Positions 35,360-47,965 of a DNA stretch of 64,000 nucleotides are shown here, in pieces. The notes beneath the pieces are model-generated. The model did not search any database. It worked only from the letters and a program-made list of their open reading frames with translations, and had not been told where the DNA came from. Every line of letters begins with the position of its first letter. The first letter of the stretch is position 1. This DNA comes from Hyparrhenia diplandra (taxonomy: Eukaryota; Streptophyta; Magnoliopsida; Poales; Poaceae): NCBI GenBank assembly GCA_015847255.1, contig JADLZK010010865.1, positions 1-64,000 of the forward strand, given 5' to 3'. The position numbers and the translations under genes were made by a program.

Positions 35360-35556
35360 ATTAGTAGCCGCCCCGCAGTACAAAGACACCGGCCCGGTGG
35401 GATGCTCCGGCCCCACTAGGGGGTCGCCAAGACGCCGCTTTCATCTGCGAACCGGGGGCCCGCGCAGATTGGCGAGGTCCAACATGGGATCTGGCCGAGA
35501 CCTTGGCGACTTGAATCACAATCTCTCGCAAGCATGTCACGCGGAAGGTTTTCCAT
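35360..35556 (-). pseudogene. F-box gene copy 3, 5' fragment
   Basis: Start at 35554-35556: MENLPRDMLAR, then a one-base gain relative to copy 1 moves EIVIQVAKVSA into another frame. Only about 195 bp of gene remain before copy 2 begins. Copy 6 has the same one-base difference. Confidence 0.65.
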
Positions 35557-36560
35557 GGCGCGAGGCGGCGGGGGCTTTTTTTGTGTGCGGTCAAGAGTGG
35601 TCATTGCCACCGGGCGGGGAGGCGAACATGTGTTGGTGAGCACCGCTGGTGTCCAGCCACAAGCAAGGTAAGGACGGTGTCGCCCGGCCAGCGCAATCCG
35701 GCGGAGGTGTCCAATGACGACATGACACCGAAACGAGTCCAAGGAAGTGGGCGGGACGCCTTTTTTTCAAATCAAGAAAACTAACCCAATGCGGGTCTGC
35801 AGTACTAAGATAAACATTTTCAAACTATTACTACATGTTTTTCCATGACAAGATGATCTCAAATCAAAAAGTTGTAAACTATAAAGTTTCATGGATAGTT
35901 GAGAATTACAATCGTTATGTTTGGGGCTTGTCTATCCGAAGTCACTTAAAAGATTTAAATTTCAATTTTCAATCTTTTTGAAATTGAGACGTAGTTTTCC
36001 TTTATACAAGGTAATGTCAAATCAAAAGTTTTAAGCTAGAGAGCTTCATAACTTAGCAAGATCGACAATTCTTATTTTGGTTGTTTCCCCATCCGACATA
36101 GTGCTAATGACATTGTTCACAAATCTTAGAAATCTCTCATAGATCCATAAACTTTATGAGACGCGTGTACATCTAGTGAATAATGTTACCGCGACGTCAT
36201 CGGATGAATAAATGACCAATATAAAAAAAAAATATGTACATCTTAAGAAGCTATACAACTTTTGTGTTCATTACTTGATCTTCTCACTGAAATCATTAGA
36301 TGCCTAGAAAAAATGTTGTTTGAAGTTGTATTTTTTGAACATAAATTTTGTGTTCATTACTTGTAAACATAAATTTTGTGTTCATTACTTGTAAACATAA
36401 ATTTTGTGTTCATTACTTTTGTGTTCATTACTTGTAAACATAAATTTTGCATGTATTTTGTACAAATGAGTCAAACTTGTGGCACGAAAACCAACGGCGA
36501 CGGTCAATTAGGGATGGAGGGAGTATGGTAGAGTTTGCATTGTGAGTGCTTGAATAGATG
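35557..36560 (-). promoter_or_regulatory. conserved 5' flank module, long version
   Basis: About 1 kb shared with 53150-54330 and 56030-56700: TTTTCAAACT, GTTGTAAACTA.AAAGTTTCATGGATA, GAGAATTACAATCGTTATG, TTCATAACTTAGCAAGATC, CCCATCCGACATAGTGC. It contains a 27 bp tandem repeat at 36337-36450 not seen in the other copies. The module resumes at 47803 after later insertions. Confidence 0.65.
36337..36450. repeat. 27 bp tandem repeat, about four copies
   Basis: AACATAAATTTTGTGTTCAT with TACTTGTA between units, repeated; one unit is shortened. Other copies of the module have a single unit at this position. Confidence 0.9.
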
Positions 36561-36562
36561 TA

Positions 36563-37081
36563 CTTCCTCCGTTACAAAAAGCTTGCAATTATGGGAAGCG
36601 TGTCTGGTCAAATTTTCTCAACTTTGACTAGATAGGTTTACGATAACATGTGCAACATTTATATCTCCAAATAAATTTATTAAAAAACTAGATTTAAAGA
36701 TCTTTTCGATGATACTATTTACTTAGTATAAATATTTATATATTTTAATATATAATTGCCGGCAATTTAAAAAAAACAGATCAGGGGGACGACGCCCCAC
36801 CCGTATTTTCTTTAAGAAGAAGATCTTCTCACGGATCTGGAAAATCCCCGAACCCCGGCCCCGCCCCGACATGGGAGCCCACATGGCCGTGAGATGGGTC
36901 GAGCTTCACACCATGCTTTGGCACACGAGGGGACCGGCGAGGGATTTTTTGTGTGAAATCATGCGTCCGAGAGGACTCGAACCCATGACCGGTGGCCTCC
37001 CAACCGAGAGTGCTCCCAACCGAGAAAAACGTTGACTCCTCGGGAAGCGGGCGCATGTTTTATGGAATGGAACGGAGGGAG
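36563..37081. mobile_element. Stowaway MITE interrupted by a SINE-like insert
   Basis: The left end CTTCCTCCGTTACAAAAAGC and right end TTATGGAATGGAACGGAGGGAG lie between TA at 36561-36562 and 37082-37083. The left 205 bp are the same family, reversed, as the MITE at 23990-24224. The equivalent empty site is seen at about 32438-32450 (AATAGATGTAACAAAACAATC). Confidence 0.85.
36770..37034 (-). mobile_element. tRNA-derived SINE-like insert
   Basis: On the minus strand a tRNA-like head has an A-box-like CTCGGTTGGGAGCAC and a perfect B box GGTTCGAGTCC (36973-36983), and the insert ends in an oligo-T run (36768-36775), as in rice p-SINE type elements. CTCGGTTGGGAG is duplicated. It is not a functional tRNA: no acceptor pairing can be drawn. 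Confidence 0.6.
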
Positions 37082-37085
37082 TAAT

Positions 37086-38376
37086 CGTTGACACCTCTTA
37101 AGCTATGTTTTTATGTGACAACTAAACATATAATAAGGCTATAAAAAGAATAAAATGCATAGAATAGGTATTATACTAACAAAGTTCCACGAGTTTTGGT
37201 GATTTATATCTTTTTAGGGACTTGACAGTAAAATCTTGGGAAAACTTAGAGAAAAACCCCCAAACAATAAGAAGATTTACCACGAGGATGAATTTTGATC
37301 CGAAAAGTGAACTAAAACATTCTAGAAGACACCAGAAGACACCGGAGAGGACGACACCCTGGGCCACAGGGGGCATGGCGGCCGCCAACTTCAGATTAGG
37401 GGCCGGCCGCGGGTGGGGCCGAGGATGTAAACCCTCATCTTCCTAGGTCGGTTTCAAACCGACTTTGAGGTTGTATCTACGCCGTTTTTTGAAGGTCGGT
37501 TTGATCCAAGGGTCGGCATTCATCGGCCGGGACTATATAAGGATGATCCTACCTCGGCCTCGGGCATGAAAATCATTATTCATCATACTCGGCTCGATCA
37601 TAGCTAGAGCCATACCTCTCTAATTAGAAGAGCTTAGATCAAGTTGAGAGAGATTAGTAGAAAGTTGAGAGATAGATCAAAGAACTTGATTAGAGTTCTA
37701 GATCTGTTCTTGAGAGATAAGAAGTAGAGTTGAGGAGAAGTAAGGAGAAGTACCGGATCTGCGTCGGTGACTCTCACGCTTGTACCTCTGGGATCAATGG
37801 CTTCATTGCACTTGATCTTGAGACTTCTTTGGTGGATCAACCTTATATTTGAGTAAGTTCACTTATTTATATTTCTTTCGGTTTATGACTCATTAGAGTA
37901 CTTTGATTCTTGTCGCTCTTGAATTGAAGTTGTTACCCCTAGTGCAAACGTGGTGTTTGGGCTAGATAACTCATAAATACACCCACCTACCGGAGCGTGG
38001 TAGATCGTGGTAGTGACAAGTACCATTGATTCCTTTGGATTCCACTTCCCGTAGGACGGGACACGTGGGACATAGTTCTTTGGGGGAATAGTAAGTTTCA
38101 CCCCTTACTTTCCTTTGAGTACGTCCCCATTAAGGAATATCTCTAAGCCTTACAAGGATATAAACTAGACAACCATAGAATTCTTCTCACCTTTTATCCG
38201 AACTCCCGTTCCTTCCTATTATCTCGGGGATTAGTTTTGTCTCATTATTCTCACACCATTCTCCCCTCGTGGATTCGATATTTAAAACCCTCTCCGGGTG
38301 AAGTGCTCATCGTTTACGTTAAACTGCGGACTATACAAATTTATAAATAATTTCAGTAGGATAACTTTTACCAACA
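37086..38376 (+). repeat. 5' LTR
   Basis: TATA box CTATATAAGG at 37533-37542. The first two bases are CG where the 3' LTR has TG. Confidence 0.95.
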
Positions 38377-38384
38377 AGCATTTC

Positions 38385-38400
38385 GGCGCCGTTGTCGGGA
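38385..38400 (+). other. tRNA-Asp primer-binding site
   Basis: GGCGCCGTTGTCGGGA, one or two mismatches to the tRNA-Asp complement, 8 nt after the LTR. Confidence 0.85.
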
Positions 38401-38599
38401 GAGAACGGTTTTGTCGATTACGTGAGCTAAACTAAATCTTGTATCATATCATTAGTTTAGATTTTTCTTTTTATCTTATCTTTTTTCAACATCACTATCC
38501 AAATGGATAATATCCCTCTTTACAAATACTTGGCACATAATGGGCAAGCTTGTAGACCTGTGCTATCATCTAAACCTATTCAATTTGGATCTTATGAGT

Positions 38600-39170
38600 T
38601 TTCGCCCCGAGGTTGATAGAGATGGTCCAAAACCATACTTTCTGAGGAGAATTAGATGAAAATCCTTTCCTTCATCTCCAAACTTTTGAGGAGACATGTA
38701 AATGCCTCCATATTGAAGGCATGTCCCCTGAAACTATCCGTTGGACGCTCTTTCCATTCTCTTTGAAAGGAAAAGCTCGCCAGTGGTACAATAGAAATAA
38801 AGAAAGAATGGGTGGCAATTGGGAAACTTGCTTAAATGAATTTTGTGCTGATTTCTTTCCCATGTCCAAACTAGTTAACTTTTAGGCTCTCAATCCTATC
38901 CTCTAAATAAAATCATAATGAATCCTTGAGTGCCTATTGGGAAGCGATATGATTTTCTTTCCAAATCGGACCTAATCTCGCCATACCGGACCATGTTCTA
39001 ATTCAACACTTCTATATTGGTGCGAATAGAAAATCTAGAAAATATTTGAACACCTCTGCGAATGGATCCTTCATTCACCTTTCACCCCCCGAATGCATTG
39101 CTATCTTAAATAAAATAGTGGAAAACAAGGAGGATGATCCAAGCTGCGAGGGAAAATTTTAAAAATAAAA
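38600..39170 (+). pseudogene. gag
   Basis: Structural protein of the element. FSLKGKARQWYNR (38757-38795), NWETCLNEFCADFFPMSK (38817-38870) and ETCKCLHIEGMSPE are standard Athila-type gag blocks. Stops appear before and after (for example TGA at 38645), and the part after 38880 changes frame. No zinc knuckle is seen. Confidence 0.8.
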
Positions 39171-39479
39171 AGAAAATAATAAAGAAGAAAGATTAGTTTG
39201 AACCCAATTCTATTCCAAATTCTTTACAAATCCCAGCTAATCGGAACCTTTAGAAGAACGAGAGGTTACTTCAATCTCGACTTCTTACTTGATATCGAGG
39301 ATGATCTCTTTACAGATTATGGAAATACCTCGAAATATCGATTTACATCTCGAGAAGAATAAAACATCACAGTCTTATCCTTTAGATTCTTCGATTTTTG
39401 ACACATTTAAAAGGAACTACGAGAAGAGCTTGTCTCAATCATAAGTAGCGAATGGGACGGAAGAATCGAGCTTTCCTCC

Positions 39480-39800
39480 GATGTGATCCATTTGGATTCA
39501 CCTTCTATACCCATTCGTTGCCAAATTGATAAAGATCCTTTTGATGCTCTTTATAATCCTATAGTGGGAATAAACATCATGGCATTATCCTTTGCTCATG
39601 ACCTTCTCAAAAATATGCCATTGAGTCCCACTACAAAATTATTATTAAAACCTTCAGGACAAATTATCCAAAGCTCGAGAATTCTTTATGTCTTACCAAT
39701 CAAGGTTAATAACATCATGGTACATCTTAGCTTTTATATCTTTGATATCATGGAGTTTGACCCTACCGATAGGACAACCAATAGAAAGGCTTACTTTTAA
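39480..39800 (+). pseudogene. retropepsin-like protease region
   Basis: A 105-codon frame with IPIRCQI, GINIMALSFAHDLL and IMVHLSFYIFDIMEFD, which corresponds to the aspartic protease part of Athila-type pol (normally with a DLGAS active site followed by MP or similar). The active-site triplet is not visible, so the protease is probably dead or the site lies in a shifted frame. Confidence 0.6.
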
Positions 39801-40319
39801 AAGACAACCCGAAGACCTAGATTTTCGCCTAGACAAAGATCTTCAATTTTCATTACCTATAGTCCAAGCCATTCATGCTAAATCCGAGTTTTGTCGTAAC
39901 CGGATCCTATGGAGGAAGTTAAAGAGGCCATTGTAGAATATTTTGTGGAACCTAATCAAGAAGATGATTCGTAATTTTTTATTGAAGAAGAGGATGAAAA
40001 TCCTACTACTTCAGAACCTCTAGATGAATTTGAGAACCCACCTAGACCTCCTATTGAACTTAAACCTTTACCACGGGCCTCACTTATGCTTTCCTAAATC
40101 AAGATCCGAGTCTCCAAAGTGATCATAAATGATAAACTTACACCGTAACAGGACTCTCGGGTGATAGTTGTCTTAGAAAAACATCGCTCGACCTTAGGCT
40201 ACGACTTGATGATTTAAAAGGGAATAAGTCCTCGCTCTCTGCACCCATCGTATTCCTACAGATCCGGATATACCCCCATCTATAGAACCTCAAAGAAGAC
40301 TCAACAATGCGATGAGAGA

Positions 40320-41062
40320 TGTAGTTAAGAAAGAAGTTCTTAAGTTATTACACTTGGATTATATATATCTGTGCCACATAGTGAGTGGGTAAGCCCCGTA
40401 CAAGTTGTGCCTAAGAAAGGAGGCATGACAGTTGTTAAAAATGATAAAAATGAATTAATTCCTCAAAGAACTGTTACAGGATGGAGAATGTGCATAGATT
40501 ATAGAAAACTAAACAAAGCCACAAGGAAAGATCATTTTCCATTGCCTTTCATTGATGAAATGTTAGAATGTTTGGCAAAACATTCTTACTTTTGTTTCCT
40601 TGATGGATATTCGGATGTCACCAAATTCCAATCCATCCTAATGATCAAAAGCAAAACCACTTTTACATGCCCATATGAAACTTATGCTTATAGAAGAATG
40701 TCTTTTTGGGTTATGTAATGCACCTGCTTCTTTTCAAAGATGTATGATGTCTATATTTTCGGAAATGATTGAAGAGATTATGGAAGTTTTCATGGATGAT
40801 TTTTCTGTTTATGGAAAAACTTTTGATGATTGTCTAGAAAACTTAGACAGAGTTTTGCAAAGATGTGAGGAAAAGCACTTAGTCCTTAATTGGGAAAATT
40901 GTCATTTTATGGTTAGAGAAGGAATAGTGCTTGGTCATCTTATTTCAGAAAGGGGAATAGAGGTTGATAAGGCAAAAATAGAAGTTATAGAACAGTTACC
41001 TCCCCCTGTGAATATTAAAGGGATACGAAGTTTTCTAGGCCATCTTTGGTTTCTATCGTAGA
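40320..41062 (+). pseudogene. reverse transcriptase domain
   Basis: RNA-dependent DNA polymerase of the element. Frame 1 (40371-40718) has WVSPVQVVPKKGG, WRMCIDYRKLNKAT and DHFPLPFIDEML; frame 2 (40675-41061) has LCNAPASFQRCM, the active-site box VFMDDFSVYG (40786-40815) and LGHLISERGIEV. The frames overlap at about 40690, so one indel separates them. Between 40600 and 40650 the sequence departs from the usual family pattern. A stop at about 41060 precedes RNase H. Confidence 0.92.
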
Positions 41063-41169
41063 TTCATAAAAGATTTTTCGCATATTGCTAGACCACTTAC
41101 CAGCTTGTTAGCCAAAGATGCTCCCTTTATTTTTGATGATGCTTGTCTTAAAGCTTTTGAAAGTTTGAA

Positions 41170-41600
41170 AAAGGCTCTTGTTTACGCACCAATAATTTAA
41201 CCCCATGATTGGTCTTTGCCTTTTGAAATTATGTGTGATGCCGGTGATTATCTTTGTGGGGGCGTGTTAGGGCAAACTAAAGAAAAGAAACATCATGCTA
41301 TTACTTATGCTAGTAAAACTTTGACCGGACCACAACTTAATTATGCTACTACGAGAAAAAGAGTTGCTAGCGGTTGTTTATGCTATAGATAAGTTCAGAT
41401 CTTACTTGGTAGGAGCTAAAGTGATTGTTTACACCGATCATCTTTGTTTTAAAATATTTGCTCGCCAAGAAAGATGCTAAACCTCATTTGATAAGATGGA
41501 TTTTATTACTCCAAGAGTTTGATTTAGAAATTAAAGATAAGAAAGGAGTAGAAAAATTCATTGTCGATCATTTATCAAGAATGCACTTTGAAAAACCAAA
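41170..41600 (+). pseudogene. RNase H domain
   Basis: CDAGDYLCGGVLGQ-like sequence at 41230-41275, ITYASKTL at about 41300-41325, then after a frameshift KFRSYLVGAKVIVYTDH and WILLLQEFDLEIKDKKG (41503-41550), VDHLSRM (41563-41583). This follows reverse transcriptase directly, as in all Ty3/gypsy elements. At least two frameshifts. Confidence 0.85.
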
Positions 41601-41619
41601 TGAATTGCCTATTAATGAC

Positions 41620-42655
41620 TCACTCGGGGGCGATATGTTTTATCGGATAACCCATACCGATCCCCGGTATGCAGATCTTGTTAATTTTATGGTTGCGGGA
41701 TATGTAGCACCAAGGGCGGATAAGAAGAAGCTTATGTATGAGAGTCGTCACCACTTATGGGATGAGCCATATCTCTTGAGTGTTCGACGGGCTACTCGAG
41801 AAGATGTGTGTGCCAACAGTAAGAAGGACTTCAAATTATTGAAAGATGTCACTCATCACCATATGGAGGTCATTATGGGGCATTCGAGAACACATGCAAA
41901 GATTTGGCAAGCGAGGATTTTTTTCGGCCAACCATGTATCAAGACACAAAAGATTTTATCCGAAGATGTAGAGCTTGTCGGAGGCACGGAAATATAAATG
42001 CAAGAGATGCTATGCCTCTAACAACCAATCTCCGAGATAGAGCTCTTTGATGTGCGGGGAATTGATTACATGGGACCATTTCGAAATCTGGAAACTATGA
42101 ACATATCCTAGTAGCAAAGTGGATTATGTTTCAAAGTGGGTAGAAGCTATCCCATGCAAAACGGCCGAGATGGGCGAAGTTCAATCAAGATGTTTGAAGA
42201 AACTATATTCCCAAGATTTGGAGTACCTCGAATGGTAATTAGTGATGGAGGAACCCACTTCATTGATAGAAGATTCCGACAATATTTATTGAAACATGGA
42301 GTTCGTCACAACATTGCTATAGCTTACCACCCTCAAACAAGTGGGCAAGCAGAGACTTCAAATAAACAAATCAAGAACATCTTACAGAAGACAGTTGAAG
42401 AAATGGGAACTAAATGGAAGGATAGACTTCCAGAAGCACTATAGGCATACAGGACAGCATATAAGACACCAATTGGAATGACACCTTATCAACTTGTTTA
42501 TGAGAAAACCTGTCACTTGCCTGTAAAGCTTGAGTTCAAGGCTCACTGGGCAATCAAGAGATGGAATATGGATCTTGATACTACGGGGAGTTCGAGAGGA
42601 AGATGCAATTATCTCGAATTGGAGGAATGGAGAGAGAAAGCTTATCATAATGCCA
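41620..42655 (+). pseudogene. integrase, N-terminal and catalytic parts
   Basis: Inserts the cDNA copy into the host chromosome. A zinc-binding region at 41830-41990 is recognisable (MGHSRTHAKIWQA), then the DDE core: IDYMGPF (first Asp), VISDGGTHFIDRRF (second Asp) and YHPQTSGQAETSN (Glu). A TAG at 42442-42444 replaces the Trp codon normal in LWAYRTAYKTP; TGG to TAG is the change expected from methyl-cytosine deamination. The domain is then cut by a solo LTR at 42656 and resumes at 43238. Confidence 0.92.
42651..42655. repeat. target-site duplication TGCCA (left)
   Basis: Exact copy at 43233-43237. Confidence 0.95.
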
Positions 42656-43232
42656 TGTTGGGTGAAATATCGGCACAACACTTTATTGATGAAGTATGGT
42701 TACAAAGCAACCATTCAACATGGCTTTTTACAGGGTCTCGGGGGTATTTATAGGGACCCCCCGACTTCGTACTTGATAAAAAACATAAATTTCACATTTG
42801 AGATTTCTAACAACTTCTCAAGGTTTCTATTCTAGCTAAGTTGTTTTCACCATCTTCGCTTGAATCTTTGAATCATGATTCTTCATATTTTTTTGTTCGA
42901 AGTTGTCTTCACCAACTTCTCTTTCATCATATCTTTTCCCTCTTCGTGTTGAAAGTTTTTCTTAGGCAGCTTCAAAGTTAGTCTACGAAGTCAATCTTCA
43001 AAGTTTGGGCATAAAGTTTGCCTACGAAGCCAACCTCAAAGTTCGGGCACAAAGTTTGCCTACGGCCAACTTCAAAGTTTGGGCACAAAGTTTGCCTACG
43101 AAGCCAACTTCAAAGTTTGGGCATAAAGTTTGCCTACGAAGCCAACTTCCAAGTTTGGGCATAAAGTTTGCCCTACGAAGCCAACTTCAAAGTTTGGGCA
43201 TAAAGTTTTCGGGGCGAAGTTAGATCCCAACA
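42656..43232 (+). mobile_element. 577 bp solo LTR inside the integrase
   Basis: Begins TGTTGGGTGAAATATCGGC and ends GTTAGATCCCAACA (TGTTGGG/CCCAACA terminal inverted bases), with TGCCA on both sides. It has a TATA-like GTATTTATAGGGACCCC (42747-42763). Taking it out restores the integrase frame exactly. The short size and ends suggest a Ty1/copia LTR. Confidence 0.93.
42985..43210 (+). repeat. 38 bp tandem repeat, about six copies
   Basis: Unit AAGTTTGCCTACGAAGCCAA followed by CTTCAAAGTTTGGGCATA. Copies differ by single changes; one lacks GAA. It lies wholly within the solo LTR. Because 38 is not a multiple of three, the open frame over it has no meaning. Confidence 0.95.
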
Positions 43233-43237
43233 TGCCA

Positions 43238-43560
43238 AGATTTATAAAGAAAGAACTAAGAGATGACATGACAAGAAGATAAAGATAAAGACTTTCACTC
43301 CGGGAGATCGGGTATTACTTTTTAATTCGGGGTAAAATTATTCGGGCATGGAAAACTTCAGAGCAAGTGGGAAGGACCTTTCAAGGTAGTAAATTCATCA
43401 TCACATGGAGCAATCACTCTTCAAGACTCCGAAGGTAAGTTATTCAAGGTAAATGGCCAACGTCTTAAAATTTTCTATGAGCCCGATAAGCCTGAAGAAA
43501 TAAATAAATTAAATGAATTAGATAAAATAGGCTTTATGATTTATCCAACCCAAAGGAATT
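43238..43560 (+). pseudogene. integrase C-terminal part
   Basis: Continues after the solo LTR: basic KERTKR-like segment, then a GKLQSKWEGPFKV-like chromatin-contact fold, SSHGAITLQDSEG, and FKVNGQRLKIFYEP near 43450-43490. Frameshifts at about 43285 and 43335. Confidence 0.85.
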
Positions 43561-43833
43561 AATTTTCGTGAAACTTATTTTTGTGGGCCAAAAGTATAAG
43601 CATTACAACTAGAATAGGGATATTAGGCCGTAGAAAAAGGACGGAGCACACGCAATGTGGCATCGGGCGCGTAGGCCCAAATGGGCTGGCGGCCGCCCGT
43701 GCACCGCACCTCTTCTCTTTTCCATTTTTGACCCGGGAATACTCTAGAACTTGCCCATTGTAATGACGAATATTCTGGAGTCATTTACGTAGGAAAATCT
43801 TGTGAGCCTTTCCATCCTATTCCATGCACCTCG

Positions 43834-43844
43834 CCTATATAAAC
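43834..43844 (+). promoter_or_regulatory. internal TATA-like box
   Basis: CCTATATAAAC, 77 nt before the ATG at 43921. It lies between integrase and the spacer and is not part of an LTR. Confidence 0.5.
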
Positions 43845-43920
43845 AAGCCCCATCGATCATTTAATCTCATCTTATTCATCCTCCATTAAGACCGACGACC
43901 AAAGACCATAAATTTTCACC

Positions 43921-44162
43921 ATGAAGAACACCGAGACCCGTATGGTGGTCTACGATCCGGTCAAGGCAAAGCAACCAATTTGTCCAACTCCATGGCTATA
44001 GTTCCGTATAAGCCAAAGCCATTAGTTGCGATCAACCCACCACTACGAATCCGAAGTTTGCACGAGGGGACGGTTGCTTGCACAGAACTTGATGGTCTGC
44101 AGCGGCGTGAGCTTAGCTACATCTCTAGACGTTTAGATGCTCGGAGAAGAAAAATACAATGA
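43921..44162 (+). pseudogene. small accessory ORF downstream of pol
   Basis: The ATG at 43921 has a good plant context (TTCACCATGAA) and opens MKNTETRMVVYDPVKAKQ. After a one-base shift near 43975 the frame continues with SNSMAIVPYKPKPLVAINPP and RRELSYISRRLDARRRKIQ to a stop at 44160-44162. The total is about 80 codons with a basic C-terminus. Athila elements often carry an extra ORF here (env-like in some), but this one is too short, shows no membrane segment, and matches nothing I know. A separate TATA-like box precedes it. Confidence 0.45.

Positions 44163-46216
<2,054 letters not shown>

Positions 46217-46246
<30 letters not shown>
46217..46246. repeat. (AT)n microsatellite, right part
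   Basis: About 15 AT units next to the MITE. Confidence 0.95.
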
Positions 46247-46250
<4 letters not shown>

Positions 46251-46513
46251 TTATTGAGTGATTTGAGAGTACCACGAGAAGAAAGAAAGTAAGCTATGTT
46301 TCTTTTCAAAAATTATACAAAAACTCTAGCTGAATTGATTGAAAGAATAAGGTACTCGATATCAAACTGTCTTGTTTCTCAACTACTTAAAGTTCTTGAT
46401 AAGAATAATAAAATATAAGTGTGACCATGAGATTATGCTTGCTTTACTTGTCTTGCGACTTTGTTATAACCATCCTTTTATCGAGACGAGTAAAAGCCTA
46501 AGTGTGGGGAGCT

Positions 46514-47802
46514 TGTTGACACCTCTTAAGCTATGTTTTTATGTGACAACTAAACATATAATAAGGCTATAAAAAGAATAAAATACATAGAATAGGTATT
46601 ATACTAACAAAGTTCCACGAGTTTTGGTGATTTATATCTTTTCGAGGGGACTTGACAGGTAAATGCCGAAAAACTTAGAGAAAAACCCCCAAACAATAAG
46701 AAGATTTACCACACATGAATTTCGATCCGAAAAATGAACTAAAACATTCTAGAAGACACCGAGAAGACACCAGAGAGGGCGACACCCCTGGGCCCACAGG
46801 GGCTTTGGCGGCCGCCAGCTTAGATTAGGCCGGCCGCCGTGGGTGGGGCGGGATGTCGACACCTCATCTTCCTAGGTCGGGTTTCAAACCGACTTTGAGG
46901 TTGTATCTACGCCGTTTTTGAAGGTCGGTTTGATCTAAGGGTCGGCATTCATCGACCAGGACTATATAAGGATGATCCTACCTCCGGCCTTAGGCATGAA
47001 AATCATTATTCATCATACTCGCTCGATCATAGCTAGAGCCATACCTCTCTAATTAGAAGAGCTTAGATCAAGTTGAGAGAGATTAGTAGAAAGTTGAGAG
47101 ATAGATCAAAGAACTTGATTAGAGTTCTAGATCTGTTCTTGAGAGATAAGAAGTAGAGTTGAGGAGAAGTAAGGAGAAGTACCGGATCTGTCGGTGACTC
47201 TCTACGCTTGTACCTCTGGGATCAAAGGCTTCATTGCACTTGATCTTGAGACTTCTTTGGTGGATTAACCTTGTATTTGAGTAAGTTCACTTATTTATAT
47301 TTCTTTCGATTTATGACTCATTAGAGTACTTTGATTCTTGTCGCTCTTGAATTGAAGTTGTTACCCCTAGTGCAAACGTGGTGTTTGGGCTAGATAACTC
47401 ATAAATACACCCTACCTTAGGAGCATGGTAGATCGTGGTAGTGACAAAGTACCATTGATTCCTTTGGATTCCACATCCCGTAGGATAGGACACGTAGGAC
47501 ATAGTTGCTGGGGGAATAGTAAGTTTCACCCTTACTTTCCTTTGAGTACGTCCCTATTAAGGAATATCTCTAAGCCTTACAAGGATATAAACTAGACAAC
47601 CATAGAATTCTTCTCACCTTTTATCTGAACTCCCGTTCCTTCCTATTATCTCAGGGATTAGTTTTGTCTCATTATTCTCACACCATTCTCCCTGTGGATT
47701 CGATATTTAAAACCCTCTCCCGGATGAAGTGCTCATCGTTTACGTTTCGCTGCGGGACTATACAAATTTATAAATAATTACGTAGGATAACTTTTACCAA
47801 CA
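46514..47802 (+). repeat. 3' LTR
   Basis: Copy of 37086-38376; preceded by the purine tract AGTGTGGGGAGCT. Confidence 0.95.
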
Positions 47803-47965
47803 GTAACAAAACAATCTCTTGATAGAGAACGATTTTTTTAAAAAAAAAAGTAGAAAAAAAACCATCACATTTGGACTCTTACTACTATGATGAGGGGAGA
47901 AAGACTATTCACAAGTTTTGACCACGGTCGAAAAGAAAAATTACTAGGGTTCTTGAGTCTTTAGG
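47803..47965 (-). promoter_or_regulatory. continuation of the 5' flank module cut by the 10.7 kb element
   Basis: GTAACAAAACAATCTCTTGA onward matches 32441-32580, so this is the downstream half of the module that stops at 36562. Confidence 0.8.

Noticed and set aside
36906..37056. tRNA gene
   Set aside because: B box is perfect but no acceptor stem or anticodon arm can be drawn, the 12-mer CTCGGTTGGGAG is doubled, and the segment is an insert in a MITE. A SINE-like element fits better.
43005..43223. 72-codon frame
   Set aside because: Runs through the 38 bp minisatellite, whose period breaks codon phase; non-coding.
47311..47529. 72-codon minus frame repeated at 37883-38101
   Set aside because: Antisense of the LTR leader; present only because the LTR is duplicated.
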